From: Leptidea sinapis
Lineage: Eukaryota; Arthropoda; Insecta; Lepidoptera; Pieridae
Direction: 5' to 3'
Length of the DNA: 64,000 nucleotides
NCBI RefSeq assembly: GCF_905404315.1
Contig: NC_066279.1
Coordinates: 3,918,501 to 3,982,500, forward strand
Each line of letters opens with the position of its first letter. Position 1 is the stretch's first letter. A model generated the notes under the pieces. That model did no database searches. It worked only from the letters and a program-made list of their open reading frames with translations, and was not told where the DNA came from. Position numbers and translations under genes: made by a program. Below are positions 1 through 13,600 of the stretch, piece after piece.

Positions 1-1127
1 TTCCATCGTTTGGGCTTCCCGAGAGCTTATGCAAGTAGACCTCCAGCTTCCTCACTGGGCACACCGTACAGGTCGTTGTCGACGGTTATTGCTCGAACCC
101 GAAGTCCGCGAACGCTGGAGTGCCCCAACGCTGTGTGCTATCTCCCACGCTGTTTCTTCTGCATATCAATGATATAATGGACACCTCCAACATACATTGC
201 TATGCAGACGACAGCACTGGTGATGCCGTATACACGGGCCATGCAGGTCTCTCTCGAGAAATCGTTGACAAGTGCCGGGAGAAACTTGTGTCTTCTATCG
301 AGTTCTCTCTTGAGAAAGTCGCGGAATGGTGTAAATTTAACCTTGTCAAATTTAACCCCCAGAAGACTCAAGTGTGCGCGTTTACCACTAAAATAAGCTC
401 ATTTGCCGTATCACCGCTCTTTGACAACACTTCCCTTAAAGCCTCGCCTAGTATCGTAATACGGGGTCTCGAAATCTCGAGCGATTACCAATTCCATGGC
501 TATCTGGAGGGCAAAGCCAAATTGGCTTCGAAGAAGCTGGGCGTCATTAATAGAGCAGGGCAATACTTCAAGCCGGCCAACATTCTAGCGCTCTACAAAT
601 CGCAGGTCCAGCCACACATGGAGTATTACTGTCATCTCTGGTCTGGTGCACCCCAGTATCAGCTCGACCCATTTGACCACGTGCAACGTAGAGCAGCTCG
701 AATTGTCGGGGACCCTGTGCTCTGTGAACGGCTGGATCACTTGGCGTTGCGTAGAGATGTTGCTTCATTATGTGTCTTCTATCGCATTTATCACGGGGAG
801 TGTTCCGAAGAGCTGTTTATCCTGATTCCTGCCGCTGAATTCCACCTTCGCACGATACACCACAAGTTAGGATATCATCCCCACCATCTGGATGTGTGGC
901 AGTCCTCCACAGTGCGGTTTTCAAGGAGCTTTCTTCCACGTACTACAAAGATGTGGAATGAGCTTCCTTGTGCGGTGTTTCCGGGACGATACGACATGGG
1001 TACCTTCAACAAAAGCGCGTACTCCTTCCTTAAAGGCCGACAACGCTCCTGTGATTCCTATGGTGTTGCAAGAGATTGTGGGCGGCGGTGATCCTCGTGG
1101 TGATGGTTTGTCCTCCTATTCCATAAA
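1..1127 (+). mobile_element. CR1-like non-LTR retrotransposon, 5'-truncated (RT C-terminal half and 3' UTR)
   Basis: The reading frame enters from the window edge and stays open from 39 to 1091. It covers the reverse transcriptase palm (VPQRC, where related copies have VPQGC), the catalytic YADD at about 201-212, and the thumb and C-terminal domain (LWSGAPQYQLDPFDHVQRRA, then RTTKMWNELP). An in-frame TAG at 36-38 replaces the Trp codon seen in the sister copy near 14640. The 3' UTR ends with TCCTCCTATTCCATAAAAA. Related fragments lie at 1935, 6700, 12800, 16330, 21755, 37290, 57060 and 59895, so this is the most frequent LINE family here. The stop codon and the G-to-R change show it is dead. 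The CR1 assignment is from motif memory. Confidence 0.85.
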
Positions 1128-1759
1128 AACAATCTCACTAAATCTTGTACTCATAACAAAAAAATCAACGGCATCGCATAAAATGCTATTCAAAGTTAAT
1201 ATTTAGTAACCTTTTCAATAAGGAGGTACAAACACGACACAAAAACTACGCATTTTTTTCTAAAGATACTCTATGAAATGGCAACTAGAAACTGTCTGTG
1301 AATTTATTATAATTATCGATGGCAGAGTCGCCTTATTAGCATACAATAAAATAAAATTTAAATTCAATAAAATTTACGCGTGCAAAGTCTATTGTTAATA
1401 TTAACGGATACTAGAGTTGATTTATTTACTTGATTAAACGTTTGTATTTACAAATCCAAATTTATACATTCAAAATACCATTGACGATACGAAGGGGACA
1501 ATCAATGACTTTCTATAAACATAGAAAAATCACATCATATAAATACAAAGCCGAAATATGGAACATCCCACAAATTACACCACAATAATCTTCGACTTCT
1601 AAATCTATACATTGCCGCATTTACTCCAGTTATTTAAAATGTTCATGGTAAATAAACAGTAATGTAAAATATTAGGGTTTAAGTATGAAATTGTCGATTC
1701 GAATCTATTTTTACTGAAAAATTTAAATTCGTTTTTTTTTTTTAATTTAACATATTTAT
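1128..1759. other. AT-rich intergenic sequence
   Basis: No open frame, repeat or motif was recognised between the LINE tail and the mariner remnant. Confidence 0.5.
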
Positions 1760-1882
1760 TTAATTAAAATAATTATCATTATTATCAATAAATTGCTGCA
1801 ATCTAATAGGAAGGTTATTTATGCCTTTACGATAGAACTGTGGTGATCTAGATTCGACAAACTGTGTGAAAGTATACTGTAC
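1760..1882 (-). pseudogene. mariner-type transposase, C-terminal remnant
   Basis: Read on the minus strand, 41 codons stay open and end in a TAA at 1760-1762. They resemble the end of mariner transposases: SRSPQFYRKGINNLP followed by QQFIDNN and a terminal NYFN. Only the last tenth of such a protein is present, and no catalytic residue lies in it. Confidence 0.6.
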
Positions 1883-1934
1883 TGCCTCCTGAGAAAAAAA
1901 ACTTTTTATCACGTAGAAAATTGCCCAAAAAACG

Positions 1935-2762
1935 AAAAAAGACTCAAGTTTGCGCGTTTACCACTAACAACCCATTTATCTTATCACCGCTCTTTGACAA
2001 CACTTCCCTTAAAGCCTCAGCTAGTATCGGAATATTGATTCTCGAAATCTCGAGCGATTGCCAATTCCGTGGTCACCTGGAGGGCAGGCCGAACTTCTAC
2101 GAAGCCAAATTGGCTTTCAAGAAGCTGGGCGGCATTTTAGCGCTCTACAAAGCGCAGATCCGGCCATACATGGAGTGTTGTGGTCATCTCTGGTCTGGTG
2201 CACCCCAGTATCAGCTCGATCCATTTGACCACGTGCAATGCAGAGCAGCTTGAATTGTCGGGGACTCAGGCATAAAGGCATAAAAGGCATTTATTTTCTC
2301 AAAATTGATTCCTTTAGAATTCTTTTTATGTCATTTCTAATATACTAGATACTACTACCGCTTCGAAAACAAATGGCGCTCTGATAGAGAAGAAGCGGTG
2401 CAAGAAACTCTCCAGTGCTTTGTGAATGGCTGGATCACTCGGCGTTGCGTAGAGACATCGCTTGTTGTGTGTCTTCTACCGCATTCATCACGGTGAGTGT
2501 TCCGAAGAGCTGTTTTACCTGATCATTGTTCCACCTTTGCACGACACGCCACAAATCAGGATATCATCCCCACCATTTGGATGTATGGCGTTCCATCACA
2601 GTGCGGTTTTCAAGCAACTTTCGTCCGCCAGCTGTGGAATGAGCTTCCTTGTGCGGTGTTTCCGGGACGATACGACATGGGTACCTTCATAAAAAGCGTG
2701 TAAGCCTTTGTGCTTCCTCTGGTGTTGCAAGAGATTGTGGGCGGCGGTGATCATTTAACTGA
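1935..2762 (+). mobile_element. CR1-like LINE fragment, split by a reverse-oriented repeat
   Basis: Same family as 1-1127, starting at KTQVCAFTT in the RT thumb and running through QYQLDPFDHVQ to the VGGGDH end. A 150-bp repeat (2265-2413) interrupts it. An internal stretch (LASKKLG to LALYK) is shortened relative to the first copy, and there are stop codons and frame changes. It is a decayed copy. Confidence 0.75.
2265..2413 (-). repeat. interspersed repeat B, inserted in the LINE
   Basis: On the minus strand this matches 7868-7997: both read TTCTTCTCT, TCAGAGCG, then AGTATATTAGAAATGACAT and a tail AAATAAATGCCTTTTATGCC. It interrupts the CR1-like LINE where other copies read GGGACCC then GTGCTCTGTG, which marks it as a later insertion. 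Confidence 0.7.
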
Positions 2763-3140
2763 TCGAGGTGCTCAGCACCATGCATGTCGGTTGTCGGTTA
2801 TGATGGCATGGTACTGCTGGCCCCCTCGGTGAGCGCACTAAGAAAGCTCCTTAAAGTCTGTGAGTCTTTGTATTCTTTTTATATGTTCTTATAACAAACA
2901 TTATATTTAGATTATTATGACGGATAAATGTATAGTAGATAAGTAATATACACACATCAAAAAAGTTTAAGCAACATGCATGATATTACAAATTTACTAT
3001 TAATATTAATTAATTTCAAAGTCTTTATTCACTCAAAGTGCATAAGTATGTAAACTTTTATGTTATTGATATTTGATATTATTGACTACTGGCTGGTTGT
3101 AAAAAAAAAACGATTATGTTTTGTTTTTTCACAAAACCTT
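2763..3140. other. Intergenic stretch, nothing recognised
   Basis: A moderately GC-rich piece (2763-2850) is followed by AT-rich DNA. No coding or repeat family was recognised. Confidence 0.45.
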
Positions 3141-3144
3141 TGGC

Positions 3145-3465
3145 TCCGATTTTACGTTAATGCATGACAATGCGCGTCGACATACAGCTCGGCGAACCAG
3201 TTAATACTTGGCAACGGAGAACGTCCGGGTTTCGCCCTGGCCTGCACAATTACCAGACCTCAACCCCATCGAGAACGCATGGGAATTGCTCCAGAGACAT
3301 GTTTTGAAGGACTTGGACGGAGTGACAGTAACCCAACAGCTGAAGGATTTGCTACAATTCCATTGGGAGCGAATACCGCAAGATTACATAAACAGTCTTA
3401 TTAATTCATTGAAAAATCGTTGCCTACAAGTTCTGAATAGCAGAGGAGGCCATACTTTGTATTAA
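3145..3465 (+). pseudogene. Tc1-like transposase, C-terminal third
   Basis: The frame reads MHDNARRHTARRTS, a stop codon, then QLPDLNPIENAWELLQRH and on to a terminal stop at 3463-3465. The second catalytic Asp (in DNA-HTA) and the DLNPIE-W block with the last acidic residue of the DD34E triad are recognisable. The N-terminal DNA-binding part and the first Asp are missing, so it is inactive. The open stretch 3208-3465 is the least damaged part. Confidence 0.8.
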
Positions 3466-4278
3466 ATTATCCTATTCTTTCACAATAAATTTTTTTTTTT
3501 TTTGAAATTTCATTTTGTTAAAAAAATGATTAGTTGCTTACCGTACCTTAGTTTCTGCAGTATATTCTAATATTGTTAATTTCTTTTATTAAAAGAACTT
3601 ATAAAGACAACACCTGTTATTTTTACATCATAGGACCCTAAAAATATTATTTTAAAAATAAAATACAACGTTATAATGTGAAAAACCATCATAAAAAAAT
3701 ATAAATTAGTACATGTTGCTTAGACTTTTTTAATGTGTGTACTAACATTGAATGTGGTTAGTTATGCGAATTTAATTGAGTAGAAACTTATGATTTTATG
3801 ATATCAAATACTAGCTTTTTTTGTAAACTTATATGCTGATGAGGCAAAGATGTAAGGTTAGAAAAGTTTTTATTGAATGTTTCTTGTATTATAAGTATGA
3901 TTGATATGTGAATGTGATAAGTATGAAGTCTATTCGCTTTGAAATCAATGGTGCGTATTTATTTTCGTCGCACTTTCTCAGGTGTAACTTATAGATAACT
4001 ATGTATTTTTTTAAGATTAGCACTGAGCATTCTACTTGATTTCGTATTAGATTTTTATACCAAAACAAAAGTATAGAGAAGCGCTTAAAGTTACAAAACG
4101 ATTTCAAACCTAAACCATATTATATTCTTAAGGATTTATATTTAATAGTCATAATACAATTTAGAATGCTCACAATATAATACCTTTATCTGTTTATCTG
4201 TGTTTTTTTTTTAATTTACACTTTTTTTTCTAAGTCACTCATGTATGTTTTTGAGCATTTGATGCATGAGTAATTTAA
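3466..4278. other. AT-rich upstream region of P450 gene 1
   Basis: There is no convincing ORF. Positions about 3900-4170 share patchy similarity with 34370-34640 upstream of gene 2 (for example TTTAGAATGCTCACA in both), so the tandem duplication that made the gene pair included upstream DNA. Confidence 0.55.
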
Positions 4279-4482
4279 TGTTCTCGTTAATTCCGAAGTG
4301 AACGTAAATGATAAAATATCTAAATATTCATTTGTGTCATTTCATTGACCTAAATGAATGTAAAGATATTGAACTTGAAATTTGAACGTGTGCGACCAAG
4401 GCGCTAAAGACCAGAGAGGTATATTAATCATGGTGTAATCAAGTTTAGCCATTTGTACAAAGTTAGTCGTTCAGCGCTGGTC
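4279..4482 (+). promoter_or_regulatory. Conserved proximal upstream/5' leader region of P450 gene 1
   Basis: Two blocks are conserved with 34945-35112 upstream of gene 2: TTAATTCCGAAG and ATATTGAACTTGAAATTT. The leader just before the start, CATTTGTACAAAGTTAGT, is also shared. Conservation against a diverged background suggests promoter or 5' UTR function. A minimal upstream ORF, ATG GTG TAA, lies at 4430-4438. No clear TATA box was identified. Confidence 0.45.
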
Positions 4483-4639
4483 ATGTATCTGTTGTTAGTT
4501 AGTGTTGTGTTGTTATTGTGGTATTTGTTGTTTCGAAATAAAAGACGAAGGCTTTATCAATTAGCTGAACCAATACCCGGGGCTAAAGATACATTTCCAT
4601 ATCTGGGGCTTCTTAAATATTCATACAATGCGGTTGATA
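4483..4639 (+). CDS. P450 gene 1, exon 1 (membrane anchor, PIPG hinge)
   Basis: The exon encodes the signal anchor MYLLLVSVVLLLWYLLF, a basic stop-transfer run, and LAEPIPG. The donor is GTAAGTAT at 4640. It ends after one base of a codon, which exon 2 completes as Lys. Confidence 0.85.
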
Positions 4640-7600
4640 GTAAGTATCATGAAAATATACTTTAGATAATTTTAAGAAAAAATCACCTTAATGTCGTTGG
4701 AAAATATACTCATGCTGTTGAATAATAATTTTATATATTTGACTTAATATTGTATTTATTTATTATTGAAGCAAATATTTTTATCTTTGTGTAAAACTTT
4801 TAGTAACTTGTTATTCTTTATCTTTCCATTCTTAAAATAGTATTATTAAAAAAAATAAGCCTTATTTCAATATCCAATCATTTGTTAAGTCTGCTTAAAA
4901 TCCAAATTTATCATTAGACAATCACTTACTTGTATTTTTTACTAAAAATTACAATTCCGGATACATTAAAACGGTTAAACTTGTAACAGAATCCATGAGA
5001 AAAGATAAACAATATTTTTATATATTATATTTTATTTATTATATTATATCTATTAAATTAATATTCTATTGTTATTTGTGATGATGAAGCTCTATTTTTT
5101 TATGATAATAAGGGATGAGACGAGCAGGACGTTCAGCAGATGTTAATTGATACGCCCTGCCCATTACAATGCGGTGCTGCTCAGGATTCTTGAAGAACCC
5201 AAGAGTTCTGGGCGGCACTAAAATAGCACTCGTCAACTTGAGACATAAGATGCTAAGTTTCATTTGCCTAGTAATTTCACTAGCTACGGCGCCCTTCAGA
5301 CCGAAACACAATTCTTACACATTACTCTTTCAAGGCAGAAATAGGCGCCAACGTAGTACCCATAATCTAGGCATCCTGTGCAAAGGAGCCTCCCATTTCA
5401 TTTATCATGATTGCATATACCATGTCAGCATGAATATAACACGTTAATTTTCGCGCAATTATTATAACCGACTTCTAAAAAGGAGGTTCTCAGTTCGATT
5501 GTAATTTTTTATGTTTGTTACCTCAAAACGTTTGGTTTGATTTGGATGATTCTTTTTTTTTGTTTGAAAGCTGGTGCTTCTCCTGTGATCCCATTTCAAT
5601 TTGGTCAATCAATGAGAAAACCATAAAAGTCTTATATACAAATTAAGTATGTGCACGACATATGGATGAATAACTCAATATCAAACCAATTAGAAATGAT
5701 GTACTTCAGGAGTAGCTTGTTGAGATTTTGTAGAAGTTCTGACTATAGGATCCATGACTAAGAAACGGAACTCTTCAAGTCAAGGGAACATATTAACGAT
5801 ACTCAGCCGAAACCTTTTCAGTGCTATCTGGTTTGTTGAGTCACCAAGTACCTAATAATTGAACTCCTTAACGACTTACATTAAGGGCTATCAGACAAAT
5901 TAGTAAGTGTACTTCAGATTCACTTAAAATCAGATAACTTAACAAAAAAACCGATTCCAACAAAATAATGCATGCAACCTCTGTTGTATAAAATTATTGC
6001 ATATTATAAAAGTATAAAAATTATTGCATATTTTACAACAATCTAATTAATTCCAACTCCAACTCCAAAAATAACAGTAATTGCAACTAGAATTAGTTTA
6101 ACTTGATTGTATAAAAATACGCAATTATTTTAATTCTTTTAAGTGTAGGTATATTATATCTATCGTTTAGCACAATATTTGTTTTTAGTCGGATGTTGTT
6201 TGTTGAAATTTTGTTTAAATATAAACTTGGATGTGATTTAAGTGATCAAGATAATAAATAAAGATTACGAGTGGCCTTTAACGATGAAGCCTCATCTCAT
6301 GCCATAATTATCAACCGGTTTAATGATTTTAAATATGGTCACACTAATCTCACCGATGATTTACGTAAGGGCAGACCTTCTACGGCGACGACTGAAGATA
6401 ATATCAGTGTTGTGTGGTGTATAATGGAGACTGATAAAAAAATTTGTAGGGGAACCTGTTTAAACTTGTCACTATGTGTACAAAAATCTGGTAAAAAAGT
6501 GTGGCAACAATTCCCACGATTTTAAATTCTATTGTTTAGTGTAATCTGTACGTCATAAACGTAAGTATTTTTAAGATGCTTTGAAGTCTGATAGTTTTAA
6601 ACGTTTTATAATAGTGACTGAAATTTATCTAACATGATTCTTTTCTTTAATTCGTATTAAAACAATCATAAAGTTACGAGATATATAGTAACCCACTGAT
6701 ATTGCTGTCAACTCTGGGCTGGCGCACCCCAGTATCAGCTCGATCCATTTGACCGCGTGCAACGTAGAGCAGCTCGAATTGTCGGGAACCCAGTGCTCTG
6801 TGAATGGCTGGATCACGGCGTTGCTTAGAGATGTCGCTTCATTTACGACACGCCAAAAGTTACGATATCATGCCCACCATCTGGATGTGTAGCGGTCTTC
6901 CACACTGCGGTTTTCAAGGAGCTTTCTTCCACGTACTACAAAGCTGTGGAATGAACTCTCTTGTGCGTTGTTTCCGAGACGATACGACATGGGTATCTTC
7001 AAAAAAAAGTGCGTACACCTTCCTTAAAGGCCGGCAACGCTCCTGTGATTCCTCTGGTGTTGCAAGAGATTGTGGGCGGCGGTGATCACTTAACAAGAGG
7101 TGACCCGTACGCTCGTTTGTCCTCCTATTCCAATAAAAAAAAACACGAAATTATTTCAAATCCACCGTTTTGTTGAAGTTAAAGTGACCCATCATCAAAT
7201 TCAGACAAGTTTAGGCATCGATGTACAAAATCCTTAAAAAATGCTAAGCAGTCTTGAATCTTTGGATACTTCATAATTTGACCGAGGCCCATAAACTGTG
7301 CCGTCTTGGTTGGTGCTGCGAAATGGTGGAAAGGATCAACGAAGGTGACTCAAATACAATCAAAGCAAATTTTACTTTTGTGATCTTAAAATCAAAAGTG
7401 GTCTGTTAATGGGTATTTTTCTTCTGAGGAGTTGTGAACTAGAGTGAAGAGATATCGAAGCGTGGGAAAAAAGATGGTGTCCTCGTTCTTCAGAAAGACA
7501 GTTCGTAACGCGACAATCAATTAAAGGATAGAACAACAGATAAACAAAGCGGAACACTAACAATTGTTTACCACTTGTCTTCAAAAAAGTTCAGAGAAAC

Positions 7601-10600
7601 AACCTCGCAGTAGGATCCGTCTTCACCACGACAATACTACGCATACCGCCCGGCAAACGAAAAACTATTTGGCGACATCACACATAGAATAACTGGGTAA
7701 CTCACCTGGTAGCCCCGACCTTGCACCATTCGGTTTTTATTTATTCCTGAAAATAAAACAAAATCTTCGATGAAATTTTCTGGACGCCGAGGCAGCTGTG
7801 GCTGCATTTCAAAAGGCAGTTGAAGAGACCCCTAAGAAGATGCAAAAAAAGATTGTAGGAGAGTTGTTTCCCCGTTTCTTCTCTTTCAGAGCGTCATTTG
7901 TATCCGAAGCGGTAGTTGTATCTAGTATATTAGAAATGACATCAAATATAATTCGAAAGGAATCAATTGTGAGAAAATAAATGCCTTTTATGCCGTCTTA
8001 TGGAAGAGTAGGGTTTTCTCAGTTAAGTTTGATAGTTATAGCACAGAGTATGGAATATCTTAATATATATATATTTCTTGTGTGCGTGTCTGTATTGTAT
8101 GTCACTGAACTCCTCCTGAACGGCTGGACCGATTTTGATGAAATTTTTCATTTGAGTTCAAGGGGATTTGAGGATCGTTTAGATTAACAATTCAACTACC
8201 CCCTAAACGGCTGGACCGATTTTGATGACATTTTTGTGTGTTCCAGTGAATTTGAGATTGGTGTGTGTCTTCAGATGGATTCAAGAATGGTTTAGATTCA
8301 CAACTAAACTACCTCCTATGCGGCTGGACCGATTTTGATGATTTTTTTGTTTGTGTCAGTGAATTTTTGATTGGTTTAGATTCTCAATTTCGTCCATATA
8401 ATATAATTCTCCTGCTCATGTGTATGTTAGTGAACTCTTCATAACGGCTGGACCGATTTTTCAAATTAACGACGTGTGTACAGGACAACGTCTGTTGGGT
8501 CCACTAGTTTTTTATAATAGCTTAATGCCCTTAATTTAATGCTGAATAAATGCTGTCGATACAAGAGAAGTACAAACTAAGTAAATATGTGTTAGTTTTA
8601 ATGCCACAATCTAAGATAAACTCAAAGACACATTCATTAGTGAACGATTTGCTAATGACCGGCCCAGTTTTATATTGTGCGTTTGTTATTTACAGAAGCC
8701 GTCTCGATAATAGAACATATAAGTAGAGAATGTTTTACAACTGGAGGAATTCAAAAGATGTGGGGAGGTCCATTGCTATTAATAGGTAAAACCAAAGTGT
8801 AGCGAATTCCTAATAGATTTTATATAGTTTATTGGTTTAATATATTTACCTAAGTGACTTTTATACACCTCTCACCTGTGAATGCGCCTAAAGTTGTAAA
8901 TTTATATCAATATGTTTGTCTTTATTTTATTTGATGAGTAGTGAGTACATACATTATCATGGTTTTATTGTTAGTTCATTTGTACTTTAAACTGTGATAT
9001 AATTATAATATTCCCATTAAAATAAGTACGTAACAAATAATGCAATTTGTAATATTGTTTTCAGGGTTAACGAATCCAGCAGACGTTGAATATGTTTCGA
9101 AAAATTGCTTGGAGAAAGATCTATTAATTATGAAGAGTGTAAAAGGAATCACTGGCGATGGTGGAATTTTCGCCCCTGGTATTGTAACAGTCAAGTGATT
9201 TGATGATAAGAGTATTGGTTTAACTTAACTTACTTGAACCTTTCTTATGTTAAATGTGAATTCTCATTTCAGTTTCAATATGGTCTAGAAAAAGAAAGGT
9301 GATTATTCCTGCGTTTAGCCCCAAAATACTCAATAGTTTTATGGATATATTTTCTCGAAGATGTGCGGATCTTGTTGATAAACTTAAGGACTTGAGTGGC
9401 ACCGGTACATTCGATATTTCGCCTATTATCAACAATTTCACATTAGCGTCAATAGCTGGTAAGAATAACGCCATTATTTCAGGCAATAATTAAATTATTA
9501 GTAAGGTAGACATTGAGTCAAGTAATTTTGCTATATATCGCACACCGGATGCAATAACGTCATAACTAACAAATGACGTTTTTTCAGGAGATCGATTTAA
9601 AAGTTGTCGTTATACTAAAATGAAATCGGTCTATTATAAATTTATGATCTAAATATTGTATATTTATTATATATCATATTTTAAAATGAAGGTTGTTACA
9701 GAAATAAAAATCTTAGGTAAATGCCATATTTAAGTATTTTTAAACTACGGTACCTACATTTATGACATTTTTGCACGGAAAATTAAATTAAATGTAGAAC
9801 GTGTGCAATATCGTCATAAATGCTGAACTAAACAAAATATCAACACGCCTAATTAAGAAGTAACACATACACTTAACTTTGCAATAACATATATACATAA
9901 CAATTACTAAAACTATTATTTAAATAAATGGTATTCAAAACTATAACAAATTGATGAATAATTTCTTATGTTTTAAATTACTAATGAACCAACAAGCTTG
10001 AAATAAAATTTGTAGAAAAGTCAAACAAGGTTAAAAGTTAAATAACTCGCAATTTTGTATTTTACTGTACTAGTTAATGACAATTGAAGTATTCTTAATG
10101 TTTTTAGTTGTTGTACTTAATTACTCTTACAAATAATGAATCTCTATCTTTGAGATAAAGTTAATGATTGTGGTCTCTCACTGGTTGCTGTATTTCTAAT
10201 TTGTTAGCCGTGTCTTCCTCTTCTTTCATAATGTTAAGGCCTTCATTGTTATGCCTGCATTCTATAATTGTACGTGAAATCCCCTCGGTGATACCCAAAG
10301 TATTTATAAAATATGTCTTGCTTACTCTAATCTCACTTCCTTCATTGAATAAATAAATAGCTGTGTATGGTTTTCTAGGATTATTTTCACGAGATTCTTT
10401 TATTCTACGACATGATCGCTGTAGAAGGCACACACAAGTTCCCAAATAACCCCACTGTCGTTGTAAGTGGCGTAACAGATAAAAAGCATACACTATCTTA
10501 CTTTTTTATCACAATTAGGGAGGAGACGAGCAGAACGATCAGCTGATGGTAATTGATACACTCTGCCCATTAAAATGCAGGGCGGCTCAGGATTCTTGAA

Positions 10601-13600
10601 ATACCTAAAAATTCTGAGTGACACTATAATTGCGCTTGTCACCTTGAGACGAAGAAGATATTACGTTTAGTTTGCCCAGTAATTTAACCAGCTACGGCGC
10701 CCTTCATACCGGTACACAATAATGCATACACATTCCTTTTTCACGCCAGAAAAAGGCGCCGTTTTGGTACCCATACACGTAAAGATCTCTATTCTTGAGA
10801 AAATTTTGACGAACATGATAGTCGGCATTTATATAACAATAAATCTATGTATTTTAACCAGTTATTAAAGAAGTATATTAATGACCAGAATTTTTCAGCA
10901 TTTGGCAATATTTTATCCATTTGTTTGTATCGAGAATACGTTTTCTACTACGTTCTATTGTTCTGCACTCTTGGTTGATATTTTGAGTGTTATGAGTTTC
11001 ATAGTCATATTCCGATGACGACGATATTTCTGAGCAGCTAGAACTGCTATTGTTATCCGAACTAATTGACTCGTTGTCATCAGTTTCAGAAGTCACGTCC
11101 AAATGAGTTTCCTTCATAGGAAACTTTAATACGCAAAAAAAATAGATAACTGTGTAAAAATACTGAATTTGAAAATCTTATACCATACCTGAATGTCATC
11201 ATCACTTACATTTGAAGGTTCATCAGTGCTTGTAATCAAATGTTTTCTTATATCATCATCATGAGGGTTTTAAATAGAAGAATTCTGCATTTTCGATAAT
11301 GCTAAATGCAAAATGGAAAAAATACATAAGTACGGATTTGTCTACACAAAATGCAAAATAGATAAAAACTTACGTTACTTACTTATCACTCACTTTACCT
11401 TCTTTAATACTTCTTTGTTTTATTGAAGAAAACGTAATATTTTTTTAACCTCTTCCATCCGTTTAATTTCAGCGAAAAAAAAGTAAGGTAACACGCATTG
11501 TTTTTTGTAAGTACCTTATATACAACCATAGTTGGACGTCCATTTTATAATTACAATGGAATTAAATTAAATCTGAACTTTGCCAAAAACAAATAATGAA
11601 AACGATTTATCAGTTATCGTTAGTACATTTCTGGGACGATATTAAATAATTGTAATACTCGTAAATGACGGTAACACTTGCTGTTTGTATTAGAGAATAG
11701 AACTACAAAGTCAGAACTGTTCCCTTGTGTCATTATTGCCCCAAAATTGTACGAAATATTTATATATACGTTATTGCTCCTACATAAAACACTTCCTGAC
11801 GCGGAGTCGCGAGCAACTGAACAATTAGAACGTTCTCACACTAGCGTTTACAAAAACCCGCCAAAACATTTACGACCTCAGTCGGTCTTTAAAAGAGTTT
11901 CATTTATGATACTGATGTACCGGCTGTAGACGCAAGTACGACATCATTGTGATTAAAAACTCATTTTACCAATTTGAGCACTTATTACATAATAACGTCT
12001 ACCCTACGTGCAATAGCACCCGATGTGCGATATGGTGTTCATCAAACTGTAAAACAATAAAATCTATACCCTATTTGAGAGATATTATTGTTTTACGCAT
12101 GAATTTTAAAAATACTTAAAATTGATTTTTTACATCCTAAAAATTATCAAGCACATGGATAATTCTTGTTTAGAGAAATTGAGAAGAATTTAGTCTGTAA
12201 TATGTTGGTGATTACTTATTTAGAACCTATTTTTTTTACCTAGAAATGCCTATAAATTCGCAATACAATTAATTCAGTCTATGACATTTCATAACATTTT
12301 AGTAATAATTCATACAATGAGCGGGCGCGTTTTTATAAAGTTTATAGTTTAATTTTTTACTTTAATAATGCAAAAACTTAAAACAAAATCTTAACATTGT
12401 TCTCAACGAGAATCTTGTGTTAATGATCTTTAATAACAGAAAAAACAATGGATATGGTAATTACAGTCAAATTATATTTTCTGCATTTATATATTATGTT
12501 TAGTCTTAGAAATAAATATGAGAAAATATGAATTTAGAAAACTTAAAAAATAAATAAATTATCATATAATTACTTTCTTTTCAATTATAACTTTCACTCT
12601 TTTCAATTCAGAAGAAATAAAATCTGGGTTCGAAACACAGAATCACGTCATCAAACAGCATCGTAAGATTATCTGATTGCGTTTTAACAAATTCACTTTC
12701 AGTCATTGTAAATAATAGGGTAATTATACAGATCTTTGAATAATAAAAAACCAACATATAATTGAATATATCGCTAACCACCGAAAATAATGTCTAGGAA
12801 TCATACCATTGCTTATGTGGAGCGGTGTGGAGTTTGCTTATTGGAGTGGTAGTGCCATGTTGGGTCCTCACGGACACAACTGAATTGGGCCGGCACGCCC
12901 GGAGAAATACCACTCCCCTACTCAATACCGGCGTGAATGAGCGGCTACGCCGCTGTGTTTCGTCCGGTATGTGGGGTATGCGGAGGCCTACACCCCCCCT
13001 CCCAAATACAAATGGCAGCACGAACTAAAAAACATAGACTACTCCAGGACGGTACCAGGCTATGCATTCCTGGAGAATCCGTCCCTTGGCGTCTACAATT
13101 AGGGCCTGTACCTAATAGTGGTTGCCCAGGCTGCCCCGCGTATTCTGGAGGGGGCAAATCTGTGCTGAGTCGGGGCAAACAAAGCAGGAGGCTCAATCCA
13201 CCCTCCTCCAAACTTGCTGTGTACTTTTGCAACATCAGGGGGCTTCGCTTAAATTTAAATGCCGTCCACTTTCACCTGGAGACGGCGAAGCCGGCCCTGC
13301 TCTTTTTAACCGAGACACAGATACCCTCTCTGGCTGATTCATCTTACCTTTCATACCCGGGGTATAATTTGGAACATTCCTTTATATCACGGGCTGGCGT
13401 GTGCGTTTACGTCTGGATGTCTGTTCTCGACGCCTGAGTTTTCTTGAAGGACAGGACCTATCCATCATCTGGCTGCGTGTAGACTGCGATAACAATCCGC
13501 GAATCTACGCATGCCTGTATAGGTCCCATAGCGGTAACGCAGAGACTGACCGGCTCCTCGAACACATCCAAATGGCTACAGATTCCGTGTTTGAGCAGAT

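Noticed and set aside
11678..11929. An 83-codon ORF in intron 4 of gene 1
   Set aside because: No recognised motif, and it begins with a non-ATG codon. Exons 4 and 5 join without it, as in gene 2.
12945..13235. Minus-strand and overlapping ORFs across the CR1-like LINE
   Set aside because: They are shadows of the GC-rich endonuclease-coding strand. The plus-strand frames carry the recognisable motifs.
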